From: Pararhodobacter sp. SW119
Lineage (GTDB): Bacteria > Pseudomonadota > Alphaproteobacteria > Rhodobacterales > Rhodobacteraceae
Direction of reading: 5' to 3'
Assembly (NCBI RefSeq): GCF_017811755.1
Contig: NZ_JADDJF010000010.1
Coordinates: 47,659 to 111,658, forward strand
Length of the DNA: 64,000 nt
This document shows positions 19,298 through 28,325 of the stretch, in pieces. A model generated the notes under the pieces. That model did no database searches and was not told the origin of the DNA. It saw only the letters and a list, made by a program, of their open reading frames with translations. Positions within the stretch are counted from its first letter, which is position 1, and every line of letters starts with the position of its first letter. The translations under genes were made by a program, and so were the position numbers.

Positions 19298-19966
19298 ATG
19301 CGCTGGACCGTGCCGAACATCCTGACCACCCTGCGCCTGCTGGCCGCCCCCGGCGTTGCGGTGATGTTTCTCTACTTCCATCGGCCCTGGGCCGACTGGC
19401 TGGCGCTGGTGCTGTTTCTGGGCGCCGCGATCACCGACTATTTCGACGGCTACCTGGCACGTCTGTGGAAGCAGGAAAGCCGTGTCGGCGCGATGCTGGA
19501 CCCGATCGCCGACAAGGCGATGGTGATCATCGCGCTGCTGGTGCTGACCGGCTATTCGGGGATGAACCCTTGGCTGATCCTGCCAGCGACGGCGATCCTG
19601 TTCCGCGAGGTCTTCGTGTCGGGGCTGCGCGAATACCTGGGCAGCACGTCGAAGCTGCTGGCGGTGACGAAGCTGGCGAAATGGAAGACCACGGCGCAGA
19701 TGGTGGCGATTGCGGTCCTGTTCGCCGCGACCGGGCTCGAATACATCCGCGAGCAGGCGCTGGCGCGCAACCGCGAACTGATCGCCGAGATGACGGCCGC
19801 CGGGCTGGACGAGGATATCAACCTGCTGACCGTCGCCTTCCACGGCGGCGAGCTTGTCTGGACGCTGGGGCTGGTGCTGATCTGGATCGCCGCGGTGCTG
19901 ACGCTGGTCACCGGATGGGACTATCTGCGCAAGGCGGCCCCGCATCTGAAGGAGCCCGCGCCATGA
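19298..19966 (+). CDS. pgsA: CDP-diacylglycerol--glycerol-3-phosphate 3-phosphatidyltransferase
   Basis: PgsA makes phosphatidylglycerol phosphate in the inner membrane, the committed step to acidic phospholipids. The CDP-alcohol phosphotransferase motif is complete: TDYFDGYLARLWKQ followed by RVGAMLDPIADK. About five hydrophobic segments are visible. The ATG at 19298 gives the usual N-terminus MRWTVPNILTTLRL (222 residues). An in-frame ATG at 19241 would add 19 residues without homologous character. The stop overlaps moaD by 4 bp, forming a pgsA-moaD-moaE unit. Confidence 0.94.
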   Translation: MRWTVPNILTTLRLLAAPGVAVMFLYFHRPWADWLALVLFLGAAITDYFDGYLARLWKQESRVGAMLDPIADKAMVIIALLVLTGYSGMNPWLILPATAILFREVFVSGLREYLGSTSKLLAVTKLAKWKTTAQMVAIAVLFAATGLEYIREQALARNRELIAEMTAAGLDEDINLLTVAFHGGELVWTLGLVLIWIAAVLTLVTGWDYLRKAAPHLKEPAP

Positions 19967-20214
19967 AACTGACGATTCTCTACTTCGCCTGGTTGCGCGA
20001 ACGGATCGGCCAGCCGCGCGAAACGCTGGAAACCGGCGCGACGACGGTCGCCGACCTGGTCGAGGAACTGCGCGCGCGCGAGGAACGCTACGCGCTGGCG
20101 TTTTCCGACCTCAGGGCGGTGCGCGTGGCGCTGGACCAGGAACTGGCCGATTTCGACGCCCCGCTGGACGGTGTGCGCGAAGTGGCCTTCTTCCCGCCGA
20201 TGACCGGCGGGTGA
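19963..20214 (+). CDS. moaD: Molybdopterin synthase sulfur-carrier subunit
   Basis: An 83-residue ubiquitin-fold sulfur carrier. It ends in the obligatory Gly-Gly (FFPPMTGG), which is thiocarboxylated and donates sulfur to precursor Z. The N-terminus MKLTILYFAWLRERIG is typical. The gene overlaps pgsA by 4 bp and precedes moaE by 19 bp, so all three are probably co-transcribed. Confidence 0.95.
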   Translation: MKLTILYFAWLRERIGQPRETLETGATTVADLVEELRAREERYALAFSDLRAVRVALDQELADFDAPLDGVREVAFFPPMTGG

Positions 20215-20233
20215 CAGGGAAAGGAGCCGCGCG

Positions 20234-20677
20234 ATGCGCATCCGCGTCCAGCCCGAACCTTTCGACTACGGCGCCGAGGCCGGCGCCTTCGCCCACGGCG
20301 CGCAGGGCGCCGGGGCGGTGGTCAGCTTCGCCGGGATCGTGCGGGACCGCCCCGGCGGCGGCCTGATGCGCCTGGAGATCGAGCATTATCCCGGCATGAC
20401 CGAGAAGGCGCTGGCGGCAATGGCCGACACCGCCCGCGACCGCTGGAACCTGACCGACGCAATGATACTGCACCGTCACGGCGCCATGGCCCCGGGCGAG
20501 GCGATCATGATGGTCGCCACCGCCGCGCCGCATCGCGCCGACGCCTTTGCCGCGGCCGAGTTCCTGATGGACTACCTGAAATCGTGCGCGCCCTTCTGGA
20601 AGAAGGAAATCACCGCCGAGGGCGCCGACTGGGTCGCCGCGACCGAAGCCGACGAGGATGCGCTGTCGCGCTGGTAG
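20234..20677 (+). CDS. moaE: Molybdopterin synthase catalytic subunit
   Basis: A 147-residue MoaE that, with MoaD, inserts the two dithiolene sulfurs of molybdopterin. Recognisable segments are GAVVSFAGIVRD, LEIEHYPGMTEKAL, HRHGAMAPGEAIMMVAT and the conserved lysines in DYLKSCAPFWKKE. AGGAG lies about 10 bp before the ATG. It is last in the pgsA-moaD-moaE unit and is followed by partial repeat module B. Confidence 0.95.
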   Translation: MRIRVQPEPFDYGAEAGAFAHGAQGAGAVVSFAGIVRDRPGGGLMRLEIEHYPGMTEKALAAMADTARDRWNLTDAMILHRHGAMAPGEAIMMVATAAPHRADAFAAAEFLMDYLKSCAPFWKKEITAEGADWVAATEADEDALSRW

Positions 20678-20768
20678 ACGCGCCGACTGTCGCGCTGACG
20701 GCCACGCCGTTTCCCGAACCGCGATGACCGGCGCTTGGCCCCCCTGGCCGCACCCGCCTGAACCTGAC

Positions 20769-20880
20769 GCCCGCCCTCTGCGGCGCGCCCTCTCGCCGCG
20801 CGCACCGCGCGCGGCGCCCTGCCCAACGCGAGGAAGGTTGTGCGCAAAGCGCACAGCCTGACGAGGGGCGGGAGCACCTG
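20769..20880 (+). repeat. Intergenic repeat module B, copy 2 (5' part missing)
   Basis: Only the GC-rich 3' two-thirds is present, from GCCCGCCCTC onward. Hairpin 1 is GCCGCGCGC-acc-GCGCGCGGC and hairpin 2 is GTGCGC-aaa-GCGCAC. The end CGAGGGGCGGGAGCACC is intact. It lies after moaE, facing a convergent gene. The rest of the 288-bp gap shows nothing else. Confidence 0.8.
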
Positions 20881-20965
20881 CCGGGTACCCCGGTCGCGCA
20901 GGGGGCGCAAGGACCTGCCGGCCTCGGGGCGTCGCGCCGGGGAAACGCGTGGGCCTTCCGGCCGT

Positions 20966-21289
20966 TCAGCGCGGGCGCGCCTCGGACTGGCGGCGCAGCA
21001 TCTCGTTCTCGTGGCGGGCGGCGCGCAGGCCGTCCATCGCGGCGGAAAGTTCGGCGCGGGTCTGGGTCAGTTCGCGCGTCAGTTCCGCCTCGCGCGCATC
21101 GAGATAGGCGATGGCCTGGTCGCGCAGTTCCTCGGCTTCGTGCAGGGCCTGGGCCATGCCTTCGAGCTCGCCCAGATCGGCCTGGCTGACGCGGGTGAAG
21201 CGCTGCATCAGCCACTGCGCCGCCCAGCCCAGGGCGAAGGCCAGAAAGAGGATCGCGGCGGTCACCAGAATGAAGGCGAAACGGGTCAT
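20966..21289 (-). CDS. Small membrane-anchored coiled-coil protein
   Basis: A 107-residue protein of unknown function. It has one N-terminal transmembrane helix (FILVTAAILFLAFALGWAAQW) followed by a long Ala/Glu/Arg-rich coiled coil to the C-terminus. It lies 24 bp downstream of the OmpA-like gene on the same strand and is probably in the same operon. The architecture suggests a periplasmic or cytoplasmic scaffold attached to the inner membrane. No specific role can be assigned. Confidence 0.75.
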   Translation of the reverse strand: MTRFAFILVTAAILFLAFALGWAAQWLMQRFTRVSQADLGELEGMAQALHEAEELRDQAIAYLDAREAELTRELTQTRAELSAAMDGLRAARHENEMLRRQSEARPR

Positions 21290-21313
21290 ACGGCCTCGGT
21301 CCTCGTTGTCGGA

Positions 21314-23239
21314 TCAGTTGGGTGCCGGGCGCGCCCGCGGACGGGTATCGTCGGCATCGGGTGTCTGTACCTCGAAAACGAGCTGGGCTTCCAGTTCGGC
21401 ATCGCGGGCCGCGGGTTCGGGCTCGGGCCGGATCAGCGAGATCTCGATCCGGCGGTTGGCCTCGCGCCCCGCCGCGGTGGCGTTGTCGGCGATGGGATTG
21501 TCCTGGCCGTAGCCCTGCGCGACCATCCCGGCGACCAGCACGCGGCGTTCCAGCAGCCCGTTGATCACCGCCTCGGCACGCTCCTGGCTGAGGCGCTGGT
21601 TGGTTTCGGCGCGGCCCTGGCTGTCGGTATGGCCGGCGACCTCCAGCGGCAGTTCGCCGCATTCGCGCAGGATCTCGGCGATCTCGTCGAGGACGGCGCG
21701 GGAATCGCTGTCCAGTTGCGCCGATCCGGGCGCGAAGGTGATCTTGCGTGCCGCCAGCACCGCCTGCACGCGGCTTTCGCAGCGCTCGGGCGTCGGCGCC
21801 TGGGCGACGGGGTCGAGTTCCTCGTCATAGCGCACGCGGACGGCGAGGCGCGCGTCGGCGCCCAGCCCGTCGGAGAGGATCCGGGTGACCCGGTCCGAAG
21901 CCTCGGGATTGCCGGAGATGCCGGTCAGGTCGACCCGGTCGGCGCGCATCAGGACGCTGCCGGAGTTGAGTTCCGCCAGCGCCTCGAGCGCGGTGAGCGC
22001 GCGCACCGACCAGCCCGAGGGCAGTTCGGGGTCGAGGCGCGCCTCAAGCGTCACCGCCTCGGAGCCGAAGCGGGCATTGGCGAAGGCGGTGACGGCGCCG
22101 CGAATACGCTCGTCGGGCAGGCGGCCAGCGATCAGCACGCGCCCTTCGGTATCGAGCGTGGCGCGCAGTTCGGGCAGGGTGTCGTCCTCGGCCACGCTGT
22201 CGGGATCTGGCTCGCGCCGCTCGGCGGTCAGGGTGAAGGCCTCGGGCAGGCGGGTCTCCAGCCGGCCGACGGCGCGGTCGAACTCGGCCTGGGCGACAGT
22301 CGCCGGCACGCGGAGCGCGACATCGGTGTCGGAGAAGCCGAGCGTACCCGCGCCCAGCCCGGCCAGCGTTTCGACACCCAGTTCCACCGCCTGCGCCCAA
22401 CGCGGGGCGGGCATGCCCATGCCGATCGTGCAGGTCAGCCGCTCGTTTGCGCCGGCGCGGCGCACCGCACTCAGGATCCTGTCGCGGTCATCGTCGTTGT
22501 CGGCGGCGCAGGCTTCCAGCCGCGTGCCGTCCTCGTCCAGAACGAAGCGGAAGGTATAGGGCGAGAGGATCGGGCGCGGAGCCTCCAGGTCCAGGATCAC
22601 GACCTGACCGCGCGGGGCGGCGGCGCGTAGTTCCGACTCGAGCTGCTGGCGCGCCGCGTCGCTGGCCACGAGCGCCTGCACCTCGATCCGGCCGGCGGTG
22701 ACCGAAACCTGCGCCACCGGCAGCGCGGTCAGCACGCCGAGCGCATAGTCGACGGCCTGTTCCCAGCCCGGCGGCACCGGGTGATCGGCGCTTTGCAACA
22801 TGTCGGCGACCGCGATCTCATCCTCGATCGCGGCCATCCGCTCGACGATCGCGCCGGCGCCCTGCACCGCGGGGACAAGTCCGATGACCGAGATGCGGTC
22901 GTGATTGCGCAGCGCCTCGATCCGGAAAACCGGCGAGACCACGCCGGCGGCGCCTTGCGCCTCGATCGTGTCGCGCAGGCGTGCGGAATGGACGACGCCA
23001 CCGGCCAGACGCAGCGCGGTGAGGCGCGCGCGTTCGTCGGGCGCCGTGCCCGAAAGATGCACGCGCAGGCCGTCGGTTGCGACTTCGACCCAGTCCATGC
23101 GGGCCTCGGCGAAAGCGGTTTCAAGGTCGGCGCGGGTCTGCCGTTCCAGCGTGCCGGCCAGAAGCGCCGCGGCCAGTACCGCGACAAAGGCGGCGACGGC
23201 AAAAACCGCCCAGGGCAGATAGGGGATCAGTCGCGGCAT
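21314..23239 (-). CDS. OmpA-family peptidoglycan-binding protein with long N-terminal repeats
   Basis: A 641-residue envelope protein. It has an N-terminal transmembrane segment (WAVFAVAAFVAVLAAALLAGTL) and a region of about 420 residues of repeated BON-like alpha/beta units. The C-terminal OmpA domain starts near ITFAPGSAQLDSDSRAVLDE and carries VAGHTDSQGRAETNQRLSQE and ANRRIEISL, the residues that bind meso-diaminopimelate. A Pro/Arg tail follows. It probably tethers the inner membrane to peptidoglycan. The helix looks like an uncleaved anchor, unlike true outer-membrane OmpA. Confidence 0.85.
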   Translation of the reverse strand: MPRLIPYLPWAVFAVAAFVAVLAAALLAGTLERQTRADLETAFAEARMDWVEVATDGLRVHLSGTAPDERARLTALRLAGGVVHSARLRDTIEAQGAAGVVSPVFRIEALRNHDRISVIGLVPAVQGAGAIVERMAAIEDEIAVADMLQSADHPVPPGWEQAVDYALGVLTALPVAQVSVTAGRIEVQALVASDAARQQLESELRAAAPRGQVVILDLEAPRPILSPYTFRFVLDEDGTRLEACAADNDDDRDRILSAVRRAGANERLTCTIGMGMPAPRWAQAVELGVETLAGLGAGTLGFSDTDVALRVPATVAQAEFDRAVGRLETRLPEAFTLTAERREPDPDSVAEDDTLPELRATLDTEGRVLIAGRLPDERIRGAVTAFANARFGSEAVTLEARLDPELPSGWSVRALTALEALAELNSGSVLMRADRVDLTGISGNPEASDRVTRILSDGLGADARLAVRVRYDEELDPVAQAPTPERCESRVQAVLAARKITFAPGSAQLDSDSRAVLDEIAEILRECGELPLEVAGHTDSQGRAETNQRLSQERAEAVINGLLERRVLVAGMVAQGYGQDNPIADNATAAGREANRRIEISLIRPEPEPAARDAELEAQLVFEVQTPDADDTRPRARPAPN

Positions 23240-23352
23240 GGGAGTCCTGTCACACCGGGTCCGGCAGATCGCGTCCCGTGGCGGCGGCGATCGCGGATCG
23301 GACCTGTCTCTTGCATGGGCCCTGCCCTAGCGAGTCGCCGAGCGGGATGCAA

Positions 23353-24369
23353 TCAGAGCAGGAAGGCGGCGGCGAAAAACAGCACAACGATCAACCCTGC
23401 GTCGCGGTTGGAGCGGAAGATGGTCAGGCAGACATCCGGGTCGTGGATGTTTAACTTGCCAAGCTGCCAGTTGAGATGCGCGCCGAAGGCCCAGGCCCCG
23501 GCCAGCGCCAGCGACATGGCCAGCGGATCGGCCAGCGGCGCCAGCGCGAAGATGATGGCCAGCGACATCAAGAGGATCGCCGCCACCAGAAAGCCGCGCA
23601 GCCAGTTGTCGGTATGCGCGCCGAAGAGCCGCGCGGTCGATTTCACGCCGATAAGGGCGTCATCCTCGCGGTCCTGATGGGCGTAGATCGTGTCGTAGAA
23701 AAGCGTCCAGGCGATCCCGGAAAGATAGAGAAACACCGCCGGCAGCCCCAGCGCGCCGGTCTGCGCCGTCCAGGCCAGAAGCGCCCCCCAGTTGAAGGCC
23801 AGCCCGAGAAACACCTGCGGCCACCAGGTGAAGCGCTTGGCGAAGGGATAGATGGCCACCGGCACCAGCGCAAGGATGCCCAGCCCGATCGCGGCCCAGT
23901 TGAAGGTCATCAGGATCAGGAACGCGACCGCCATCTGCGCCGCCATCCAGGCCAGTGCCTGGCGCACGCTGACCGTCCGCGCAACCAGCGGGCGGTTGCG
24001 GGTGCGCGCCACGCGGCCATCGATGTCGCGGTCGGTGATGTCGTTCCAGGTGCAGCCCGCCCCCCGCATCAACAGCGCGCCGATGGCGCAGCCGAGCAGG
24101 ATCCAGACCGTCAGCCAGCCGCGCAGGTCGGGCACCGCCAGCCCGCCCAGCAGCGCCCCCCACCAGCAGGGCAGCAGCAGCAGCCAGGTGCCGATCGGCC
24201 GCTCGACTCGCGAGAGGCGCAGATAGGGGTGCCAGCCGGGTAGGGTGAGCCGGGTGAGCCAGGTGTCGTGAACGCTGTCGGCAACGCCCTCGGCCGCGGA
24301 ATCGGGCGTGGCCTGGTCGCCGCCTTCGGGCGACGCGCCGGGCTCTGGCCTTCGATCCGATCCGCTCAT
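23353..24369 (-). CDS. ubiA: 4-hydroxybenzoate octaprenyltransferase
   Basis: UbiA prenylates 4-hydroxybenzoate in ubiquinone biosynthesis at the inner membrane. Both aspartate-rich motifs are present: CTWNDITDRDIDGRVARTRNRP and DTIYAHQDREDDALIGVKST, within about nine transmembrane segments. An N-terminal extension of about 45 residues before the first helix is acidic and probably disordered. I prefer the ATG at 24369. An ATG nine codons upstream is possible, but it overlaps the divergent rsmE start region. Confidence 0.94.
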   Translation of the reverse strand: MSGSDRRPEPGASPEGGDQATPDSAAEGVADSVHDTWLTRLTLPGWHPYLRLSRVERPIGTWLLLLPCWWGALLGGLAVPDLRGWLTVWILLGCAIGALLMRGAGCTWNDITDRDIDGRVARTRNRPLVARTVSVRQALAWMAAQMAVAFLILMTFNWAAIGLGILALVPVAIYPFAKRFTWWPQVFLGLAFNWGALLAWTAQTGALGLPAVFLYLSGIAWTLFYDTIYAHQDREDDALIGVKSTARLFGAHTDNWLRGFLVAAILLMSLAIIFALAPLADPLAMSLALAGAWAFGAHLNWQLGKLNIHDPDVCLTIFRSNRDAGLIVVLFFAAAFLL

Positions 24370-24381
24370 ACATTCGGTCCC

Positions 24382-25143
24382 ATGTCTGAAGGCCATCGCC
24401 GCTCCGCCGAACCCGAGTCCCCTGCCCGACGTCCTCGCGTGCGCCTGTTTCTAGAGCAGCCGCTGGGCGAAGGGCAACCGCTTAGCCTGCCGGCACCGGC
24501 GGCGCATTACCTCGGCTCGGTCATGCGCCTGCAACCGGGCGCCGAGATCGCGGTGTTCAACGGCCGCGACGGCGAATGGCGGGTGCGTCTGGAGGAACTT
24601 GGCAAGAGGGGGGGCGCGGCGCAGAGCCTGACGCGAACCGCGCCGCAGCGCGATCCGCCGGACCTGTGGCTTCTGTTCGCGCCGTTGAAGAAGGCGCGTA
24701 CCGACTTCATCGTCGAGAAGGCGACCGAGCTGGGCGTGGCCCGCCTGCTGCCGGTACAGACCGATTTCACCAACGCCGAGCGGGTGCGCCGCGACCGGTT
24801 GCAGGCCCATGCCGTCGAGGCAGCAGAGCAGTGCGGCGCCACGCACGTGCCGCAGGTCGAGGATCTGCGCCCGCTGGCCGCGATGCTGGCGGACTGGCCG
24901 GAAGGGCGGCACCTGTGGTGGGCGGACGAGACCCGCGCCGGTGCGGCGGCACGGCCCGACCTGGGGGGCCCCGCGGCCATCCTGATCGGTCCCGAGGGGG
25001 GCTTCGCGCCCGACGAGCGCGCCCGGATCGCCGGGCTGCCCTTCGCCCGGCCGATGGCGCTGGGTCCGCGCATCCTGCGGGCGGAAACCGCTGCGCTGGC
25101 GGCGATCACGCTCTGGCAGGCGACGCAGGGGGATTGGCGGTGA
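24382..25143 (+). CDS. rsmE: 16S rRNA (uracil1498-N3)-methyltransferase
   Basis: RsmE methylates U1498 of 16S rRNA. The 253-residue SPOUT enzyme shows a PUA-like N-terminal half (RLFLEQPLGEGQPLSLPAPAAHYLGSVMRLQPG) and the knot motifs IGPEGGFAPDERA and LGPRILRAETAALAAI. The ATG at 24382 is chosen for family length. An earlier in-frame ATG at 24268 would lie inside the divergent ubiA gene. The two start codons face away from each other with only 12 bp between. Confidence 0.93.
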   Translation: MSEGHRRSAEPESPARRPRVRLFLEQPLGEGQPLSLPAPAAHYLGSVMRLQPGAEIAVFNGRDGEWRVRLEELGKRGGAAQSLTRTAPQRDPPDLWLLFAPLKKARTDFIVEKATELGVARLLPVQTDFTNAERVRRDRLQAHAVEAAEQCGATHVPQVEDLRPLAAMLADWPEGRHLWWADETRAGAAARPDLGGPAAILIGPEGGFAPDERARIAGLPFARPMALGPRILRAETAALAAITLWQATQGDWR

Positions 25144-25267
25144 CCGCGCCTGGCGCAGAGATGGCGCGGGCGCGCGTTGCGGGGGCCGGTCCGGTCGGAT
25201 CGAGGTACCTGCCGGGTGCTGTGCTGCGCATTCGGAGCATGGCGGTCGGCGCCGTGGGAACCGGCCC

Positions 25268-25801
25268 ATGCCGTTGATCCGGCCCGAGGCGCGGCGCCTG
25301 ATCCGGCACTGGCGCGACGCGCTGATCGGGTTGGGGTTGCTGGCGATGGGGGTCTGGTTCACCGCCCAGCCCGGGCCGGTGCTCAAGGGCTTGGGCGCGG
25401 TCGTGGCGCTGGCGGGGCTGGCCCTGACGATCCTCGGCACGCGGCGGGCGCGGTTTTCCGTTCAGGCGGGGGCACCGGGCGTGGTGCAGGTGCTGGAGGG
25501 GCAGATCACCCTTTTCGGCCCCGAGACCGGCGGCTTCATCGCGCTGCGGGAACTGGAGGCGCTGGACCTGAGCGCCGATGGCGCAAGCTGGCGGCTGCGC
25601 GCGTCGGATGGCACGCGGCTGGACATTCCGCGCGGCGCGCGCGGTGCCGAGGCGCTGTTCGACGCTTTCGCGCAACTGCCCGGCGTCGACATGGCGCATC
25701 TGCTGCGCCGCATCGACGCCGCCCCCACGCCGGGCGACCAGCCGATCTGGCGGCGTACGGCGCCGGTGCCCTTGACTCGGCCGGCGCCGCGGCACAGGTG
25801 A
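25268..25801 (+). CDS. Hypothetical membrane protein
   Basis: A 177-residue protein I do not recognise. It has two transmembrane helices near the N-terminus (DALIGLGLLAMGVWFTAQ and GLGAVVALAGLALTILGT). A soluble C-terminal domain of about 110 residues follows, with beta-strand character resembling a pleckstrin-homology-like fold, and a Pro/Arg tail. It precedes gshA by 30 bp on the same strand, so the two may be co-transcribed. That would not by itself imply a role in glutathione synthesis. Confidence 0.7.
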   Translation: MPLIRPEARRLIRHWRDALIGLGLLAMGVWFTAQPGPVLKGLGAVVALAGLALTILGTRRARFSVQAGAPGVVQVLEGQITLFGPETGGFIALRELEALDLSADGASWRLRASDGTRLDIPRGARGAEALFDAFAQLPGVDMAHLLRRIDAAPTPGDQPIWRRTAPVPLTRPAPRHR

Positions 25802-25831
25802 AGGCGACCATAACCAGCCGGAGCGCGGCCC

Positions 25832-27202
25832 ATGTCCATTCCCCAGTCCGGCGGCGGACAGATCGAACACGCGGGCCAACTGGCCGAGTATCTGGCCGCC
25901 GGCTGCAAGCCGCAGTCCGACTGGCGCATCGGCACCGAGCACGAAAAGTTCGGCTATTGCCAGAACACGCTCGAGCCGTTGCCCTACGAGGGGCCGCGAT
26001 CGATCAGGGCGATGCTGGAGGGGCTGCGCGACCGTTTCGACTGGGCGCCGATCGAGGAAGGCGGCAAGATCATCGGTCTGGAAAAGGACGGTGCCAATGT
26101 CAGCCTGGAACCCGGTGGGCAGCTGGAACTGTCGGGCGCGCCGCTGGAGAATATCCACCAGACCTGCGACGAGGTGAACGAGCATCTGCGCCAGGTGAAG
26201 TCGGTCGCCGACGATATCGGCGCGGCGTTCATCGGGCTGGGGGCGGCGCCGGTCTGGTCGCACGCGCAGATGCCGATGATGCCCAAGGGGCGCTACCGGC
26301 TGATGACCGACTACATGCAGAAGGTCGGCACCCACGGGCTGCAGATGATGTACCGGACCTGCACCGTGCAGGTGAACCTGGATTTCGGGTCCGAGCCCGA
26401 CATGGTGCAGAAGCTGCGCGTGGCGCTGGCGCTGCAGCCGGTGGCGACGGCGCTCTTTGCCAACTCGCCCTTCTTCGAGGGCAAGCCGAACGGCCACAAG
26501 TCCTGGCGCGCGCGGATCTGGCGCGATCTGGACCCCGACCGGACGGGGATGCTGCCCTTCGTCTTCGACGAGGGTTTCGGGTTCGAGCAGTGGGTGGACT
26601 ACGCGCTCGATGTGCCGATGTATTTCGTCTACCGCGACGGCCGCTATATCGACGCCACCGGCCAGAACTTCCGCGACTTCCTGAGGGGCGAGTTGCCGGC
26701 GCTGCCCGGTGAAGTGCCGACGCTGTCGGATTTCGCCGACCATCTGACCACGATCTTCCCCGAGGCGCGGCTGAAGCGCTTCATCGAGATGCGCGGCGCC
26801 GACGGGGGGCCGTGGCGGCGGCTGTGCGCGCTGCCGGCGTTGTGGGTCGGCTTGATGTACGACCAGGCGGCGCTGGATGCGGCCTGGGATCTGGCGCGCG
26901 GCTGGGACGCCGAGACGCGCGAGGGGCTGCGGGTCGCGGCCAGCGTCGAGGGGCTGGCGGCGCGTGTCGGCACCATCCGGATGCTCGACCTGGCGCGCGA
27001 GGTCGTGGCGATCGCCGAGGCAGGGCTGAAGTCCAGGGCGCGGCCGGGCGCGGGCGGGATGCTGCCCGATGAGACACATTTCCTGAACGCGCTGAAGGAA
27101 AGCCTGGAGACCGGGCAGACCCCCGCGGACGAGATGCTGGCGCGCTATCACGGCGAATGGGCCGGGGATCTGAGCCGGATCTATGCCGAATACAGCTACT
27201 GA
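25832..27202 (+). CDS. gshA: Glutamate--cysteine ligase, plant/alphaproteobacterial type
   Basis: This enzyme makes gamma-glutamylcysteine, the first step of glutathione synthesis. The 456-residue protein belongs to the plant-type class: IGTEHEKFGY near residue 37, EPGGQLELSGAPLENIHQTC, and MYRTCTVQVNLDFGSE. Length fits this class and differs from E. coli GshA (about 518). The C-terminus ends LSRIYAEYSY, common in rhizobial and Rhodobacter homologues. Nine bases after the stop lies the TGTCCAAATTTGGACA palindrome. Confidence 0.94.
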   Translation: MSIPQSGGGQIEHAGQLAEYLAAGCKPQSDWRIGTEHEKFGYCQNTLEPLPYEGPRSIRAMLEGLRDRFDWAPIEEGGKIIGLEKDGANVSLEPGGQLELSGAPLENIHQTCDEVNEHLRQVKSVADDIGAAFIGLGAAPVWSHAQMPMMPKGRYRLMTDYMQKVGTHGLQMMYRTCTVQVNLDFGSEPDMVQKLRVALALQPVATALFANSPFFEGKPNGHKSWRARIWRDLDPDRTGMLPFVFDEGFGFEQWVDYALDVPMYFVYRDGRYIDATGQNFRDFLRGELPALPGEVPTLSDFADHLTTIFPEARLKRFIEMRGADGGPWRRLCALPALWVGLMYDQAALDAAWDLARGWDAETREGLRVAASVEGLAARVGTIRMLDLAREVVAIAEAGLKSRARPGAGGMLPDETHFLNALKESLETGQTPADEMLARYHGEWAGDLSRIYAEYSY

Positions 27203-27210
27203 GGGGCCTG

Positions 27211-27285
27211 TGTCCAAATTTGGACAATCGACCAAGTAATTGATATGAAAGTCGTTACCGCTAACAAATTAACCTGATCGTAACC
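27211..27285 (+). promoter_or_regulatory. Palindrome-containing module upstream of ttcA (copy 1)
   Basis: It starts with the perfect 16-bp palindrome TGTCCAAATTTGGACA (27211-27226) and ends with TTAACCTGATCGTAACC (27269-27285). Two promoter readings are possible: TTGGAC (inside the palindrome) with TATGAA after 18 bp, or TTGATA (27240) with TAACAA (27262) after 16 bp. Either way the palindrome overlaps or abuts the promoter, as expected of an operator. The regulator is unknown. Confidence 0.55.
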
Positions 27286-27381
27286 GGTTTCCGGGGCCTT
27301 GGCGGCGTCCCGGCGACGCGTTCTGGCCACGAGCCGCGGTTTCTGGCATATCGCGCCTGTTCCTTCCCCGGCGAGGCCCCC

Positions 27382-28254
27382 ATGCTGGACGAGAGCGACG
27401 ACATCCACCCGCTGTTTCACGGCGCGCCCAAGACGACCGAGTTTCGAAAGCTGCGCAAGCGACTTGTCCAACAGGTGCGCGAGGCGCTGGACACCTATTG
27501 CATGGTCACGCCGGGGGCGCGCTGGCTGGTCTGCCTGTCGGGCGGCAAGGACAGCTACACGCTGCTGGCGGTGCTGCACGAGTTGCAGTGGCGGGGCCTG
27601 CTGCCGGTCGATCTGCTGGCCTGCAACCTCGATCAGGGCCAGCCGGGGTTTCCCGCGACGGTCCTGCCCGAGTTCCTGGCCCGCATGGGCGTGAAGCATC
27701 GGATCGAATATCAAGACACTTATTCGATCGTGATGGACAAGGTCCCGCAGGGGCGGACCTATTGCGCGCTCTGTTCGCGGCTGCGTCGCGGGAACCTTTA
27801 TCGGATCGCGCGCGAGGAAGGGTGCAGCGCGGTGGTCCTGGGCCATCACCGCGACGACCTGCTGGAGACCTTCTTCATGAACCTCTTTCACGGCGGGCGT
27901 CTGGCGACCATGCCGCCGAAGCTGCTGAACGAGGACGGCGATGTGCTGGTCCTGCGCCCGCTGGCCTTTGTGGCCGAGGCCGATTGCGACCGATTCGCCC
28001 GCGACATGCGCTATCCGATCATCCCGTGCGACCTCTGTGGCAGCCAGGACGCCTTGCAGAGGATGCAGGTCAAAGCGCTTCTGGACGAATGGGAAAAGCG
28101 CAGTCCGGGGCGCCGGCAGGTGATGTTCCGCGCCCTGATGAACGCCCGCCCGTCGCATCTGGCGGACCCCACGCTGTTCGACTTCGCCGCGCTGCAACCT
28201 GCGGTCGAGCAAGACGACGCGGACAATTCGACGGAATTTTCCGGCCAGGGTTAA
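27382..28254 (+). CDS. ttcA: tRNA 2-thiocytidine biosynthesis protein TtcA
   Basis: TtcA thiolates cytidine 32 of certain tRNAs using an iron-sulfur cluster. The 290-residue protein has the PP-loop [10 protein letters not shown] (SGGKDS at residues 53-58), the CxxC pair in [15 protein letters not shown] and a downstream CDLCGS. The segment [20 protein letters not shown] is characteristic of TtcA as opposed to TilS. GAGG lies about 9 bases before the ATG. The upstream region holds the shared palindrome module, suggesting dedicated regulation. Confidence 0.95.
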   Translation: MLDESDDIHPLFHGAPKTTEFRKLRKRLVQQVREALDTYCMVTPGARWLVCLSGGKDSYTLLAVLHELQWRGLLPVDLLACNLDQGQPGFPATVLPEFLARMGVKHRIEYQDTYSIVMDKVPQGRTYCALCSRLRRGNLYRIAREEGCSAVVLGHHRDDLLETFFMNLFHGGRLATMPPKLLNEDGDVLVLRPLAFVAEADCDRFARDMRYPIIPCDLCGSQDALQRMQVKALLDEWEKRSPGRRQVMFRALMNARPSHLADPTLFDFAALQPAVEQDDADNSTEFSGQG

Positions 28255-28325
28255 GGCTTCGGTTAAGGCTTGCGGCGAGTCCTGTCTGTGGAAACGGGGT
28301 GCCACCGGGTCAGGAGCCTGTCGAA

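Noticed and set aside
27211..27226. Assigning the TGTCCAAATTTGGACA palindrome to LuxR, PpsR or another named regulator
   Set aside because: The spacing does not match the PpsR pattern, and LuxR-type similarity is only general. No regulator gene in the window points to a partner.
27498..28325. Upstream extension of the EAL protein frame through ttcA
   Set aside because: The extension overlaps ttcA in another frame, has no recognisable domain, and a good ATG with AGGAG follows at 28326.
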